Shown in pieces: positions 9,258-18,066 of a DNA stretch of 64,000 bases (within the stretch, counting starts at the first letter, position 1; every line of letters begins with the position of its first letter). The notes under the pieces were generated by a model, which saw only the letters and a program-made list of their open reading frames with translations, was not told where the DNA came from and did not search any database. The stretch lies in NCBI RefSeq assembly GCF_000238315.3, contig NZ_CP011924.1, positions 4,114,001 through 4,178,000 of the forward strand, in the 5' to 3' direction. This stretch comes from Pseudoalteromonas piscicida (GTDB lineage Bacteria > Pseudomonadota > Gammaproteobacteria > Enterobacterales > Alteromonadaceae). The position numbers were made by a program, and so were the translations under genes.

Positions 9258-10217
9258 TTAGTTTTTAGTATGGTCGAGTTTTCGCTCGATCGCATCATAA
9301 AACTTATCCATAATTGAAATGTCATATGCCGCTTCAATTTCTTTCACGCAAGTTGGTGCGGTCACATTGATTTCGGTAAGCTTATCGCCAATGATATCTA
9401 GGCCAACGAATATCAGGCCCTTTGCCTTTAACGTTGGGGCAATGGCTTCGGCAATTTTCCGGTCCGATTCGCTAATCGGTCTTGCTTCACCACGGCCACC
9501 TGCCGCGAGATTACCACGAGTTTCACCGCCTTGTGGAATGCGGGCCAAGCAGTACGGCATCACTTCACCATCTACCACTAACACGCGCTTGTCACCGTCT
9601 TTAATGGCTGGTATATAGTTCTGCGCCATAGCATAGCGGGAACCATGCTCGGTAAGTGTTTCGCAGATCACGCCAATATTTGCGTCATCTTGTTTCACTC
9701 TAAAAATAGACGCGCCACCCATCCCATCCAAAGGCTTGAGAATGATATCGCCATGTTTAGCTAAAAACTCGCGAATTTGTGATTGATTACGCGTAACCAA
9801 AGTATCTGGAGTATGTTCGCTAAACCACGCAGTAAAGAGCTTTTCATTGGCGTCGCGCAGGCTTTGTGGTTTATTTACCACAAGCGAACCTGCAAGTTCA
9901 GCGCGCTCAAGAATATAAGTGGCGTAAATATATTCAGTGTCAAAAGGCGGATCTTTACGCATTAAAATAACGTCAAGGTCGCCTAAATCGATTTCTTGTT
10001 TCTCAGCTAGTTCATACCAATGGGAAGTATCGTCAAATACCTGCGCTTTTGCTGCTGTCGCTTTGGCAACGCCTTGGTACAAGAAAAGGTCATTCATTTC
10101 CATGTAATACAATTCATAGCCGCGCTGCTGTGCCGCCAGCATCATGGCAAACCCGGTGTCTTTTTTAATGTTAAAGCCACTGATTGGATCGGAAATGATC
10201 CCTAATTTAATCGTCAT
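9258..10217 (-). CDS. gshB: Glutathione synthetase GshB
   Basis: This ATP-grasp enzyme joins gamma-glutamylcysteine and glycine to form glutathione. Family landmarks are LGIISDPISGFNIKKDTGFA at the N-terminus, VLMRKDPPFDTEY, ILKPLDGMGGASIFR (ATP lysine loop) and the C-terminal INVTAPTCVKEI, where most homologues have NVTSPTC or NVTSPTG. The ATG at 10215-10217 gives the usual MTIKLGI start; an in-frame extension to 10229 exists. The operon context with rsmE and yqgE is standard. Glutathione made here would feed the glutaredoxin and glutathione peroxidase encoded elsewhere in the window. Confidence 0.95.
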   Translation of the reverse strand: MTIKLGIISDPISGFNIKKDTGFAMMLAAQQRGYELYYMEMNDLFLYQGVAKATAAKAQVFDDTSHWYELAEKQEIDLGDLDVILMRKDPPFDTEYIYATYILERAELAGSLVVNKPQSLRDANEKLFTAWFSEHTPDTLVTRNQSQIREFLAKHGDIILKPLDGMGGASIFRVKQDDANIGVICETLTEHGSRYAMAQNYIPAIKDGDKRVLVVDGEVMPYCLARIPQGGETRGNLAAGGRGEARPISESDRKIAEAIAPTLKAKGLIFVGLDIIGDKLTEINVTAPTCVKEIEAAYDISIMDKFYDAIERKLDHTKN

Positions 10218-10274
10218 AGACGCTCCCATTGCGCTTGCTGAGTTTACCCATGATATGGGGGTTACTCTATGTAT

Positions 10275-11009
10275 TTAAAGTGCTAAATCGCCGAATTGCA
10301 GCTGTAGTGCGCTTAGTACTGTTAGAGCCGCGGTTTCAGTACGAAGTACACGTGGGCCTAAACGGACATCAACAAACCGCTGTTGAGCGGTGGCGTCAAG
10401 CTCCTCATCGGTAAAGCCGCCTTCAGGCCCCACTAAAAAGCGGATCCCAGACTGGGTATACGGCAGTGTTTTTATTGAATGTTCGGCCCGAGGATGTAGT
10501 GTGATTTTTAACTCGTCGCTTTGCTGTGCAAGCCATTCAGACAACTCCATCGGCGGGTGAATAACAGTGATGGTATTACGTCCGGATTGCTCGGCTGCGG
10601 CAATTGCTATCTTTTGCCATTGCTGGTGTTTTTTTGCTAGACGCTCACCACTTAATTTAACGCCGCAGCGTGTGGTAAACAAAGGAGTAATTTCGCTCAC
10701 ACCCAGCTCTACCGACTTCTGAATTGTGAAGTCCATTTTATCACCGCGAGAAATCCCTTGCCCAAGATGTATGGCAAGTGGAGATTCTACATTTTTGTCT
10801 TCAAATGACTCTGGTACAGCAACGACTTTCTTTTTCCCAACTTCACTTAATTGACATAGGTACTCGCCACCTTGTCCGTTGAACAGGCTGACTTTATCTT
10901 TGGTTGTCATTCTAAGCACTCGGCCTATGTGTCCTGCGGCGTCATCATCCAAAGTAACTGGAACGCCAATGGCCAAGGGCGAGTCTTGATAAATATGTGG
11001 AATACGCAT
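10275..11009 (-). CDS. rsmE: 16S rRNA m3U1498 methyltransferase RsmE
   Basis: A 244-residue SPOUT-family methyltransferase that methylates N3 of U1498 in 16S rRNA using SAM. It shows an N-terminal PUA-like RNA-binding region, QKSVELGVSEITPL near the middle and the SAM-binding knot FLVGPEGGFTDEEL followed by LGPRVLRTETA near the C-terminus, the family signature. It heads the rsmE-gshB-yqgE-ruvX block, with 57 bases before gshB. Confidence 0.95.
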   Translation of the reverse strand: MRIPHIYQDSPLAIGVPVTLDDDAAGHIGRVLRMTTKDKVSLFNGQGGEYLCQLSEVGKKKVVAVPESFEDKNVESPLAIHLGQGISRGDKMDFTIQKSVELGVSEITPLFTTRCGVKLSGERLAKKHQQWQKIAIAAAEQSGRNTITVIHPPMELSEWLAQQSDELKITLHPRAEHSIKTLPYTQSGIRFLVGPEGGFTDEELDATAQQRFVDVRLGPRVLRTETAALTVLSALQLQFGDLAL

Positions 11010-11071
11010 AATTCGATTATTCAGTTGCTGTTTTGTGGCAATGGTAAGCGCTCGCGCACGGTTAGTCTATA

Positions 11072-11569
11072 TCATCCTGCCACTTTAGCTTTACCGCATA
11101 GTAACCCGGTGAGCTTGGCAAGCATCAAGTCAGGGTCGGGGAGGCCAGCGGTATCCGGATGACAAGATAAGTGATTGATTAATGCTTGTGAGTGCAGTTT
11201 AGTGATCTGAAAACCTTGCGGGGATTGTTCGATTAAAAACCGGTGGGGGTGAAGAGAATCAAAAATAAAGCGCTGCTCCTCGGTGGCTAAATGATAGTCC
11301 AGAGAATAGAGCAGCACGGCATGAATGTTATGGTGACGATGCAAATAGCTGGCAAGTTCAGAGACGCTGATTTCATTGTCAAAGTCACAATAACAGTAGT
11401 CTTTTATTTGCTCTTTAAACATCATCTTAAGCATGTGTTTGGTATTGTCACCCGCGATAATAATGTTGCTGGCTTGGCTAGAGCGCACGTTTTGCAAATG
11501 CTCGACGAGTTCTTGGCTAAAATCCCAATTGCTATCTACCAATAAAAATCCATCACTTAAAGCGTTCAT
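11072..11569 (-). CDS. Hypothetical protein, 165 residues
   Basis: No family was recognised. The product is soluble-looking, without signal peptide or membrane segment. The sequence begins with a region of alternating hydrophobic residues (DGFLLVDSNWDFSQELVEHL, SNIIIAGDNTKHML) that could be a Rossmann-like or receiver-like alpha/beta fold, and ends in a His/Cys/Pro-containing tail. It lies 11 bases after the DUF350-like gene in the same direction, so the two are probably one unit. Confidence 0.6.
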   Translation of the reverse strand: MNALSDGFLLVDSNWDFSQELVEHLQNVRSSQASNIIIAGDNTKHMLKMMFKEQIKDYCYCDFDNEISVSELASYLHRHHNIHAVLLYSLDYHLATEEQRFIFDSLHPHRFLIEQSPQGFQITKLHSQALINHLSCHPDTAGLPDPDLMLAKLTGLLCGKAKVAG

Positions 11570-11580
11570 GCAATATTGCG

Positions 11581-12474
11581 TTACACCGAAAACAAGTTAA
11601 TAAGTAAATAGCCTATGGAGCAGAAAACCGCAAACTCCAAACATGCGATACCAACGTTATCTTGGTGGTCTACCTCTAAGCCAATATTGACCTTAGGTAA
11701 GGATAAATGCAGTAATACGTAGCTACCAATGTAAAGAAAAAGCCACATTACACCGCAATGTATGACAACCGAAAACAAGTTTTCTACCACTTTTGCACCA
11801 TGGTAGGGAGCGCTGTGCAGCCCCGCATACATGGCTAAAGAGAGGCCGATGGATTTGCCCGCATAACGAATACCAATCGAAGTGTTTCTGAGATTAAAGT
11901 TTTGTTGTAAAGAAGCCCCTTGGTTAAACTTGGCAAAACGACTTTCTCTGATTTTACTATCTAGCGTATAAAGTAGCTGCAATAGCATAAAGCCAAGGGC
12001 TACGACTAATAGATCGCTCCAGCCTTTCGGGTGCACCCAATGATATAAACCAAGCACCAATATGGTGTTACCGAGTAACATGCCAGAGTCCACCATCGCG
12101 GCGCAGATATTTTGCTTTAAAATCGCTTCTTCTTCGTCAAACTGATACAAAATCCATTTGCGATGGATCCATTGGCCGAAGTATACAAAGGCAATGATCA
12201 ACCCAATATGTAAGGCCACTTGCAGAGGGTGTGCCTGCGCTCTTACCACGCCTAAATCATTGAATAAATATGCAACACAAATACACAGCATCGTCACTTG
12301 ACTGGCATAGCTGATCCCAAGTGCAAAGTTGTCACGTTGTGCGAGCTCGTCATCCAGGAGATTGTTGGCGCTACGCTGGATCATTAAGCGCAGCAAAATA
12401 GTCAAACCGCAGACAATGACAAAGCAAATCAAAATCGCTAAAAAGTTGATATTGTTTAAAGACAAATAACTCAT
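11581..12474 (-). CDS. DUF350-type polytopic membrane protein
   Basis: A 297-residue inner-membrane protein with about eight hydrophobic segments arranged as repeated pairs (for example LAILICFVIVCGLTILLRL near the start and VVIHCGVMWLFLYIGSYVLL near the end). The spacing and the short polar loops resemble DUF350 proteins (YjfL family), whose function is unknown. It is divergent from glnE, with 79 bases between start codons, and is followed closely by the hypothetical gene at 11072-11569. Confidence 0.65.
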   Translation of the reverse strand: MSYLSLNNINFLAILICFVIVCGLTILLRLMIQRSANNLLDDELAQRDNFALGISYASQVTMLCICVAYLFNDLGVVRAQAHPLQVALHIGLIIAFVYFGQWIHRKWILYQFDEEEAILKQNICAAMVDSGMLLGNTILVLGLYHWVHPKGWSDLLVVALGFMLLQLLYTLDSKIRESRFAKFNQGASLQQNFNLRNTSIGIRYAGKSIGLSLAMYAGLHSAPYHGAKVVENLFSVVIHCGVMWLFLYIGSYVLLHLSLPKVNIGLEVDHQDNVGIACLEFAVFCSIGYLLINLFSV

Positions 12475-12553
12475 ACTCGGTGTAAGGTTGTGTTTTAGAT
12501 AGAGTTACTATAACACTGCTCACAAAGAGAGCCAGCCTACCGTGGAGTTTTTT

Positions 12554-15352
12554 ATGTCGGAATTGTTTGTTCAAGCAGCGCTGAATACGCTTGCTCAAGA
12601 GCGTTACCAAATGATTTATGGTGATGCGCCGATGGAGCCCAAACTGGCACGGTTACTGGCGCTGAGTGATTTTGCCGAGCGTACACTTGCACGATTTCCT
12701 GAGTGGGGAGCTTGGCTGCTCGATGATACGCAGATGCAAATGCGCGATTGTCCTGATGTGTTTGACTTCTCCGCGCCATTGGTTGAAGAAAAACAAGCTT
12801 GGCAGAAGCTGCGTCACTATCGATTAAAGTATTGGCTTAAAGTGATGTGGCTGGATTTGGTTGCAGGCAATGAGATTGATGACAGTATTCGCTATGTTTC
12901 CCAGCTGTCCGATACTTTGGTTTCAAATGCTTACCAATGGGCGTACTTAAGCGTAGAAGCGCAATCAGGCTCACCAAAAGATGAGGCTGGTAACTCGATA
13001 CCTATGACGGTATTAGGCATGGGAAAGCTTGGCGGTAAGGAGCTGAATTTTTCCTCTGATATCGATTTGATCTTTGCCTATCCAAGAAGTGTCGACACAT
13101 CCGGTGGCCGGCGTAGCATTGAGGCGCAAGTTTTTTACACTCGAGTGGCACAAAAACTTATTTCAGCGCTTAATCAAGTTACCATTGATGGCCAAGTATT
13201 CAGAGTCGATATGCGTTTAAGACCGTTTGGGGATAGTGGTCCTTTGGTGATGAGCTATGCCGCGATGGAAGACTATTACCAAGACCAAGGTCGAGAATGG
13301 GAGCGCTATGCGATGTTAAAGGCGCGACCAATTGGTGAGTTATCGCCGTATTGGCAAGAGTTTTACGACCTAATCCGGCCGTTCGTCTATCGCCGTTATA
13401 TCGACTTTTCTGTGATAGATTCACTGCGAAAGATGAAAAACATGATTGCCCAAGAGGTGAGACGCAAAGGCTTAACGAATAACATTAAGCTAGGCGCTGG
13501 TGGCATTCGAGAAGTAGAGTTTATTGTGCAGGCTTTGCAACTGATACGCGGCGGTCGCGAAACGCCATTACAAACACCGTCATTGTTACAGGCGTTAGAA
13601 GAGCTTGAAGCGTTTGAGATTGTCCCTATCGAGGTCAAAAATCGTCTGCATGAGAGCTATTTAGTGCTGCGTAAAGTTGAGCAATATCTACAAGCATTTG
13701 ACGACAAACAAACGCAAACTTTACCCGACAACAACTTAGACTGCCTGCGCCTGAGCCACTTATTGCAATGTAACGATTACGCTGAAGTCGAGCGAATGCT
13801 AAAGGTTGTGACGCAGCATATCCGGGCTGAGTTTAGCCAAGTTATTGGTGAATCGCCCGAAGAAGAATTAGATGAAGACGATAGCGCGGTTTATGCATGG
13901 CAAACGGGAGAAATTGCGCAGCTGGGCCAGTGCCGAGCTGCGCCGTGTTTTGAGACTTGGCAAACTGACTTGATGGAGTTTAAACAAGGGCTAAGTAAAA
14001 AGCAGGCAGGCACCCGTGGTCGCGATATTCTCGATAAGTTAATGCCAGCTTTGTTACGAGAGCTCAGTAAACAAAACATGGCGCCAGCGCTCGCTCGTGT
14101 GCTCAGTGTGATCAATAAAGTGGCGTCTCGTACTGCATATTTGGAGCTACTTTACGAAAATCACGGTGCGTTGACTCAACTTATCAAACTTTGTTGTCAT
14201 AGCGCGTGGATTGCTGAGCATATTGCGAAATATCCGATCCTCCTTGATGAGCTTATCGATCCACAAACTCTCTATAAACCTTTACCATTAACGGCCTATA
14301 AAAATGAGATCCAGCAAGCATTTTTGCGTATAGATGAGCAAGATGTTGAGCTACAGATGGAAGCGCTGCGACAATTTAAACAAACGCATCAGCTAAAAGT
14401 CGCGGCTGCAGACGCCACTGGTGTGCTGGATATTATGAAGGTGAGCGATCATCTAACTGCGCTTGCTGAGGCGATTATCGCAAAAGCCGTCGATATTGCT
14501 TGGGGGCACATGGTGGCACGTTTTGGTGCGCCTGAAGGTGCAACAATAGAAGAAAAAGGCTTTGCTGTAATAGCGTATGGCAAGGCGGGGGGTTATGAGC
14601 TTGGTTACAACTCAGATCTAGACTTAGTGTTTGTGCATAATCGTGACGGCGAAAGTCAAACTCAGGGTGATAAACCTATCTCTTCAAGACAGTTTTATAT
14701 GAAGCTGGCACAGCGCTTAATGCATTTGTTCAATACCAAAACGCTCTCTGGCATGCTTTACGAATTAGACACTCGACTTCGCCCTGAAGGAAACTCGGGC
14801 TTACTCGCTATCAATCTAGAAAGTTTTTACCAATACCAGTTAGAGCAAGCTTGGACATGGGAGCATCAGGCGCTGGTCAGAGCTCGTATGGTGTTAGGTG
14901 AGCCGCAAATGGCTGCACGATTTGAGGAAATACGCCATGCAATACTAATGCAGCAGCGAGACGTGCCTAAATTGGCGGAAGATGTTCGCAATATGCGTGA
15001 AAAAATGCGAGCCCACCTTAACCAAGATAGCGACACTCACTTTGACTTAAAGCAAGGAGTGGGTGGAATGACTGACATTGAATTTATCAGTCAGTTTATC
15101 GTTTTGCGATATGGGAATCAGTACCCGGAACTTTGTATCTATCCAGATAATATTCGTATTTTAGAGGCTGCAAAGCTGGTCTCAGTTATATCAGAGGATG
15201 AGTGCAAAAGTTTAGTGGATGCTTATTGTTTCTACCGTGATACTTATCATTATCAGTGCCTAAATGCGGGCGCACGATGTATTGATTTAACGGAATGCGA
15301 AAGCATGAGAAATGCTGTAAGCGATATTTGGCACATAACTTTAAGTATTTAG
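12554..15352 (+). CDS. glnE: Glutamine synthetase adenylyltransferase/removase GlnE
   Basis: A bifunctional enzyme that attaches AMP to and removes it from glutamine synthetase in response to nitrogen status. Both nucleotidyltransferase domains are visible: the first with GMGKLGGKELNFSSDIDLIF near residues 155-174 and the second with YGKAGGYELGYNSDLDLVFV near residues 675-694; each has the paired catalytic aspartates. The ATG at 12554 is chosen over the GTG at 12542 because a GGAG-like site precedes it. The length of 932 residues is close to the usual figure. The last residues (IWHITLSI) differ from the usual ending, but the gene appears intact. Confidence 0.95.
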   Translation: MSELFVQAALNTLAQERYQMIYGDAPMEPKLARLLALSDFAERTLARFPEWGAWLLDDTQMQMRDCPDVFDFSAPLVEEKQAWQKLRHYRLKYWLKVMWLDLVAGNEIDDSIRYVSQLSDTLVSNAYQWAYLSVEAQSGSPKDEAGNSIPMTVLGMGKLGGKELNFSSDIDLIFAYPRSVDTSGGRRSIEAQVFYTRVAQKLISALNQVTIDGQVFRVDMRLRPFGDSGPLVMSYAAMEDYYQDQGREWERYAMLKARPIGELSPYWQEFYDLIRPFVYRRYIDFSVIDSLRKMKNMIAQEVRRKGLTNNIKLGAGGIREVEFIVQALQLIRGGRETPLQTPSLLQALEELEAFEIVPIEVKNRLHESYLVLRKVEQYLQAFDDKQTQTLPDNNLDCLRLSHLLQCNDYAEVERMLKVVTQHIRAEFSQVIGESPEEELDEDDSAVYAWQTGEIAQLGQCRAAPCFETWQTDLMEFKQGLSKKQAGTRGRDILDKLMPALLRELSKQNMAPALARVLSVINKVASRTAYLELLYENHGALTQLIKLCCHSAWIAEHIAKYPILLDELIDPQTLYKPLPLTAYKNEIQQAFLRIDEQDVELQMEALRQFKQTHQLKVAAADATGVLDIMKVSDHLTALAEAIIAKAVDIAWGHMVARFGAPEGATIEEKGFAVIAYGKAGGYELGYNSDLDLVFVHNRDGESQTQGDKPISSRQFYMKLAQRLMHLFNTKTLSGMLYELDTRLRPEGNSGLLAINLESFYQYQLEQAWTWEHQALVRARMVLGEPQMAARFEEIRHAILMQQRDVPKLAEDVRNMREKMRAHLNQDSDTHFDLKQGVGGMTDIEFISQFIVLRYGNQYPELCIYPDNIRILEAAKLVSVISEDECKSLVDAYCFYRDTYHYQCLNAGARCIDLTECESMRNAVSDIWHITLSI

Positions 15353-15589
15353 TGAAACTGGTATAAGATTCTTTAGTTGTTAGTTTTAGCGTCGAGTGTC
15401 CTAAAGAAGGATAAAAATCAGTATTTTAGCTTTTATCTGGGCTTCACCATTATTCAATGGGAGAAAGCAAACTACAGTACTGTGGTAGCGAGGTAAATAA
15501 CCTGAGGTTTGGATAAGGCATGAGCTAACTCATTGTTTTTTAGTCACCTTAAACTATCTTCTTATCTAGCCTGAGAGTTTTGGGGATAA

Positions 15590-15642
15590 CTCCGCTCTCG
15601 CGTCCTGCTACCGCCCTGGTACCTACATCCTGTAGGCAAGGC
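15590..15642. repeat. Dispersed hairpin repeat, copy 1
   Basis: About 53 bases starting CTCCGCTCTCGCGTCCTGCT and ending GGCAAGGC match a second copy at 37098-37151. The inner hairpin is CCTACA-TCC-TGTAGG at 15622-15636. In copy 2 the same position reads CCTATAT-CC-ATATAGG, so arm changes are compensated on both sides. This suggests that base pairing is kept by selection. Confidence 0.6.
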
Positions 15643-15744
15643 GAACTTACGCACCAATGCCTGGCTATTGGAAGTGAATTCGACGCAGTTAGCGCTAAAA
15701 CTGGCTGCTAGAAAGGCATTAATTATCCGAAGATCAGGTTAAAT

Positions 15745-15778
15745 ATAAGGCCAATACAAATCGAGTGATTGGCCTTAT
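15745..15778. terminator. Bidirectional terminator hairpin
   Basis: A perfect 11-base inverted repeat, ATAAGGCCAAT at 15745-15755 and ATTGGCCTTAT at 15768-15778, is followed by TT on the plus strand and has A-rich sequence upstream. It lies 15 bases beyond the stop of the leftward gene at 15794 and suits termination of that gene and of transcripts from glnE. Confidence 0.65.
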
Positions 15779-15793
15779 TTCAAGTATTTACTA

Positions 15794-16282
15794 TTAAGGG
15801 ATCATACCACAGCGCCACACTCTCACTGTTTGAGTTTCCGTGCGGCAGTTGGTCTTAATTGTCTCTGTTGATGTTGTAGTTACTAGCTTGTTGTTAGTTA
15901 ACCCTATATTACCGCTGTAAGTGTAATTGCTAATCCACCTTCTTCCTTCTGGATCTGTGTACCAATAAGTTCCAGTTCTTGAAGTGTAAACGCTAGAAGG
16001 GCAAGTATTAGACTGTTCAATGATCCTCAAGCCTGTTTCATAGCTTGTCATTGGTAGTGGAAAGTCTGGTTCATGCCATAAATGGCCTAACCAGGTGACA
16101 CCCCCATAGCTACAATGTCTTTTTGTCGTTTCAACCGTTCTCGTTTCAGTGTCACAAACTTGAACTTGTCGTGTTTGATAATCCCAATAACCTTGCCCTC
16201 CTGGGCAGTCGATTCTGGCTTCAGAGACTGAGCTACATGCGAGTAGTGTAGTTCCTAATACGGATAGATAAAAGTTCTTCAT
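15794..16282 (-). CDS. Cysteine-containing secreted hypothetical protein
   Basis: A 162-residue product with an N-terminal signal peptide (MKNFYLSVLGTTLLACSSVS), possibly a lipoprotein since LLAC fits a lipobox. The mature chain is rich in Thr, Tyr and Trp and has several cysteines (CPGGQGYW, CDTETRT, HCSYGG, NTCPSS, NCRTET, RCGMIP) that could pair as disulfides. Two similar segments, VQVCDTETRTVETT and TIKTNCRTETQTVRVWRC, hint at an internal thrombospondin-like or repeat fold. No family was recognised. It follows the gene at 16324-17178 in the same direction after about 40 bases. Confidence 0.6.
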   Translation of the reverse strand: MKNFYLSVLGTTLLACSSVSEARIDCPGGQGYWDYQTRQVQVCDTETRTVETTKRHCSYGGVTWLGHLWHEPDFPLPMTSYETGLRIIEQSNTCPSSVYTSRTGTYWYTDPEGRRWISNYTYSGNIGLTNNKLVTTTSTETIKTNCRTETQTVRVWRCGMIP

Positions 16283-16323
16283 TTTATTCCTTTATTATTA
16301 GTTATAGTTAAATGCAACTTTAA

Positions 16324-17178
16324 TCAGTATGTAAACTGTAGGAGCTGCTGTTCATTGAAAAGTGACTTTATTTCAGCCAGCTTTTCAAAGTCGGTGGAAA
16401 CTTGTTGCTTGGCATAAGGGCTGCCTGCGGTACCTAGCGTGATATCACTTGGCGTACTAAAAACAGATTGACTTAATCGAGATACCTCTTGTTTTTGATA
16501 CTCTGATAATTCAATTTTATTTAATTCATTTTGTAACATGGCTAACTTTTGACTTGCTAACAGCTTTTGCTCTCTTAATTCAAAGGCTTGATATTGCTTA
16601 ATTTGATCTGCGCTTAATAAGCTGCTAACGGTTGTTGCGAAAGACTTGGCATTATTTTGTAGTTTATACTCGAAATCAGCTCGAATTTGAGGAACATTCG
16701 TAGGATCTAATGATGCTGTCGCTTGATAATGCTCCCAGATCTCATAGTCTTGATTTGCCTTTGCCATTAAGGCTTCTTGTAATTCGACTTTTTCAACATC
16801 ATCAAGCTCCATCTCAGCAGACAAGTGACTGACCGTGGGCATAACATTGACAACCTTCAAGTTATCAAGTGAAACAGCGCGAGGCGCTGATAGTTCAGGT
16901 TTTGGCAGTTGAGAGAAGGTTGATTGAAGCTCGTCTGTGTTATCTAAGTTCGTAAAGTTTGAGTCTCTCTTTGTTTGGCTTTCAACTAATCTCTTATGCA
17001 ATTCACTGTTTTTAGATTCGATCTGCGCTAACTCTGTTTGAAGTGTATTAATAGTTTGTAGATGAGTGTCATTAATTGACTCTGCAACCTGTGGCTGATT
17101 AGTGGAGAAGATAAAATAAGCAGAAGCTAAAGTAATGCCCGTAAAAAAGGAAATCAAGGAGTTAAACATGATGCACAT
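16324..17178 (-). CDS. Membrane-anchored coiled-coil hypothetical protein
   Basis: A 284-residue protein with one N-terminal hydrophobic segment (about residues 5-24) followed by a heptad-rich stretch (LQTINTLQTELAQIESKNS) that looks like a coiled coil, then a charged helical region to the end. It is probably an inner-membrane protein with a periplasmic helical domain. A second ATG, three codons in, is equally possible as start. No family was recognised. Upstream DNA (17179-17400) is very AT-rich, and the gene pairs with the cysteine-containing secreted protein downstream. Confidence 0.6.
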   Translation of the reverse strand: MCIMFNSLISFFTGITLASAYFIFSTNQPQVAESINDTHLQTINTLQTELAQIESKNSELHKRLVESQTKRDSNFTNLDNTDELQSTFSQLPKPELSAPRAVSLDNLKVVNVMPTVSHLSAEMELDDVEKVELQEALMAKANQDYEIWEHYQATASLDPTNVPQIRADFEYKLQNNAKSFATTVSSLLSADQIKQYQAFELREQKLLASQKLAMLQNELNKIELSEYQKQEVSRLSQSVFSTPSDITLGTAGSPYAKQQVSTDFEKLAEIKSLFNEQQLLQFTY

Positions 17179-17396
17179 TGTTTTTTATTTTTATTATTTG
17201 TTTCTATATTTGATCCTTTGTTATTTTTTGTAAAGTTTTATTTGTAATTTTGTTGAGCTAAACGATATAAATTAACTTTTAGGAATGCGCTTGAAATTAG
17301 GTATTTGTATGAAGAACAATCGTACTTTCTAAATTTAGTTAGTTGATTTTTATTCTTATTTTTTAATTCTATGGAGGAGGTTGCTTTGGTGTAATT

Positions 17397-17428
17397 GCTT
17401 CCTTTAAGCATAGTGGACTAAAGGAAGC
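17397..17428. terminator. Inverted repeat, probable terminator
   Basis: Arms GCTTCCTTTA at 17397-17406 and TAAAGGAAGC at 17419-17428 are perfect and lie 11 bases beyond the stop codon of the leftward gene at 17439. No strong T tract follows on the minus strand, so termination is inferred from position. Confidence 0.5.
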
Positions 17429-17438
17429 TTGTATTTTG

Positions 17439-18047
17439 TTAGCCCGCTAGCTTACGACAGTTTTCACGTACATAGATTGGTGGGTTTTCGGTGATAACCG
17501 CAGCGCGCTCTCGTGGGCAGAAAAATGTGTAGACTTGAAATTCAAAGTCGTCGTTTATCGCCGTTCCAACCTGATAGAGTGCAGAAACAAAGTCGGTATC
17601 GAGACGGAAGTTATATTTCACCACGTAATCTCGCTCTAGATACCAAAATAGTTCCACACCTTCTTCTTTGGCTTGCTTTGTAAGCACATCTTTAAGTGTG
17701 TCTCCCGTATCGAAGCGTCTTGGTTGCTTCTCACCGGTCCATTTGGGGTTAGATGGTTTAACTGCAAGCGCTCTTTGTGCTAGCGCATCATCGAGCGGAT
17801 AGGTGGGCTTTCCGAGTGTGATAACGTATTTTTCACGATCAGTATCACGATTGCTCATGCTATTTCTAAAGCTTTCGTAAAATTGCGACAGGCCTTGCGC
17901 TGCAACATTGGTGGTTTCTCTAAAGTTCATGTCTTTGGAGGCACCAAAAAGAAAATAGTAGGCAGCCCAAATGAGTAACACACCCAGTGACAGATGTTTA
18001 GCCCAAAACCAGATTGATGATAATTTATTTTTTTTCTTCTTAGCCAT
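17439..18047 (-). CDS. TcpQ-like C-terminal domain protein with membrane anchor
   Basis: A 202-residue protein: a lysine-rich start (MAKKKKNK), one transmembrane segment at about residues 12-30, a linker, and a C-terminal domain (GDTLKDVLTKQAKEEGVELF ... DDFEFQVYTFFCPRERAAVI) that resembles the TcpQ/PilL C-terminal domain of pilus secretin-associated proteins. Such domains bind peptidoglycan or secretin partners; here the role is unknown. It is 19 bases downstream of the lpxL-type acyltransferase gene and is probably cotranscribed with it. The family call is tentative. Confidence 0.5.
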   Translation of the reverse strand: MAKKKKNKLSSIWFWAKHLSLGVLLIWAAYYFLFGASKDMNFRETTNVAAQGLSQFYESFRNSMSNRDTDREKYVITLGKPTYPLDDALAQRALAVKPSNPKWTGEKQPRRFDTGDTLKDVLTKQAKEEGVELFWYLERDYVVKYNFRLDTDFVSALYQVGTAINDDFEFQVYTFFCPRERAAVITENPPIYVRENCRKLAG

Positions 18048-18066
18048 TTCAAACTACTCCAAGACC

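Larger units (their letters stand above)
15353..15793. other. Intergenic region with dispersed repeat and terminator
   Basis: This 441-base stretch between glnE and the leftward gene at 15794 has no credible open frame. It carries a dispersed repeat at 15590-15642, also present at 37098-37151, and a perfect 11-base terminator stem at 15745-15778. The remainder is featureless to the eye. Confidence 0.6.

Noticed and set aside
9319-9618. Open frame of 99 codons antisense to gshB
   Set aside because: It is a mirror of the gshB coding sequence with unusual composition; the sense frame has full family motifs.
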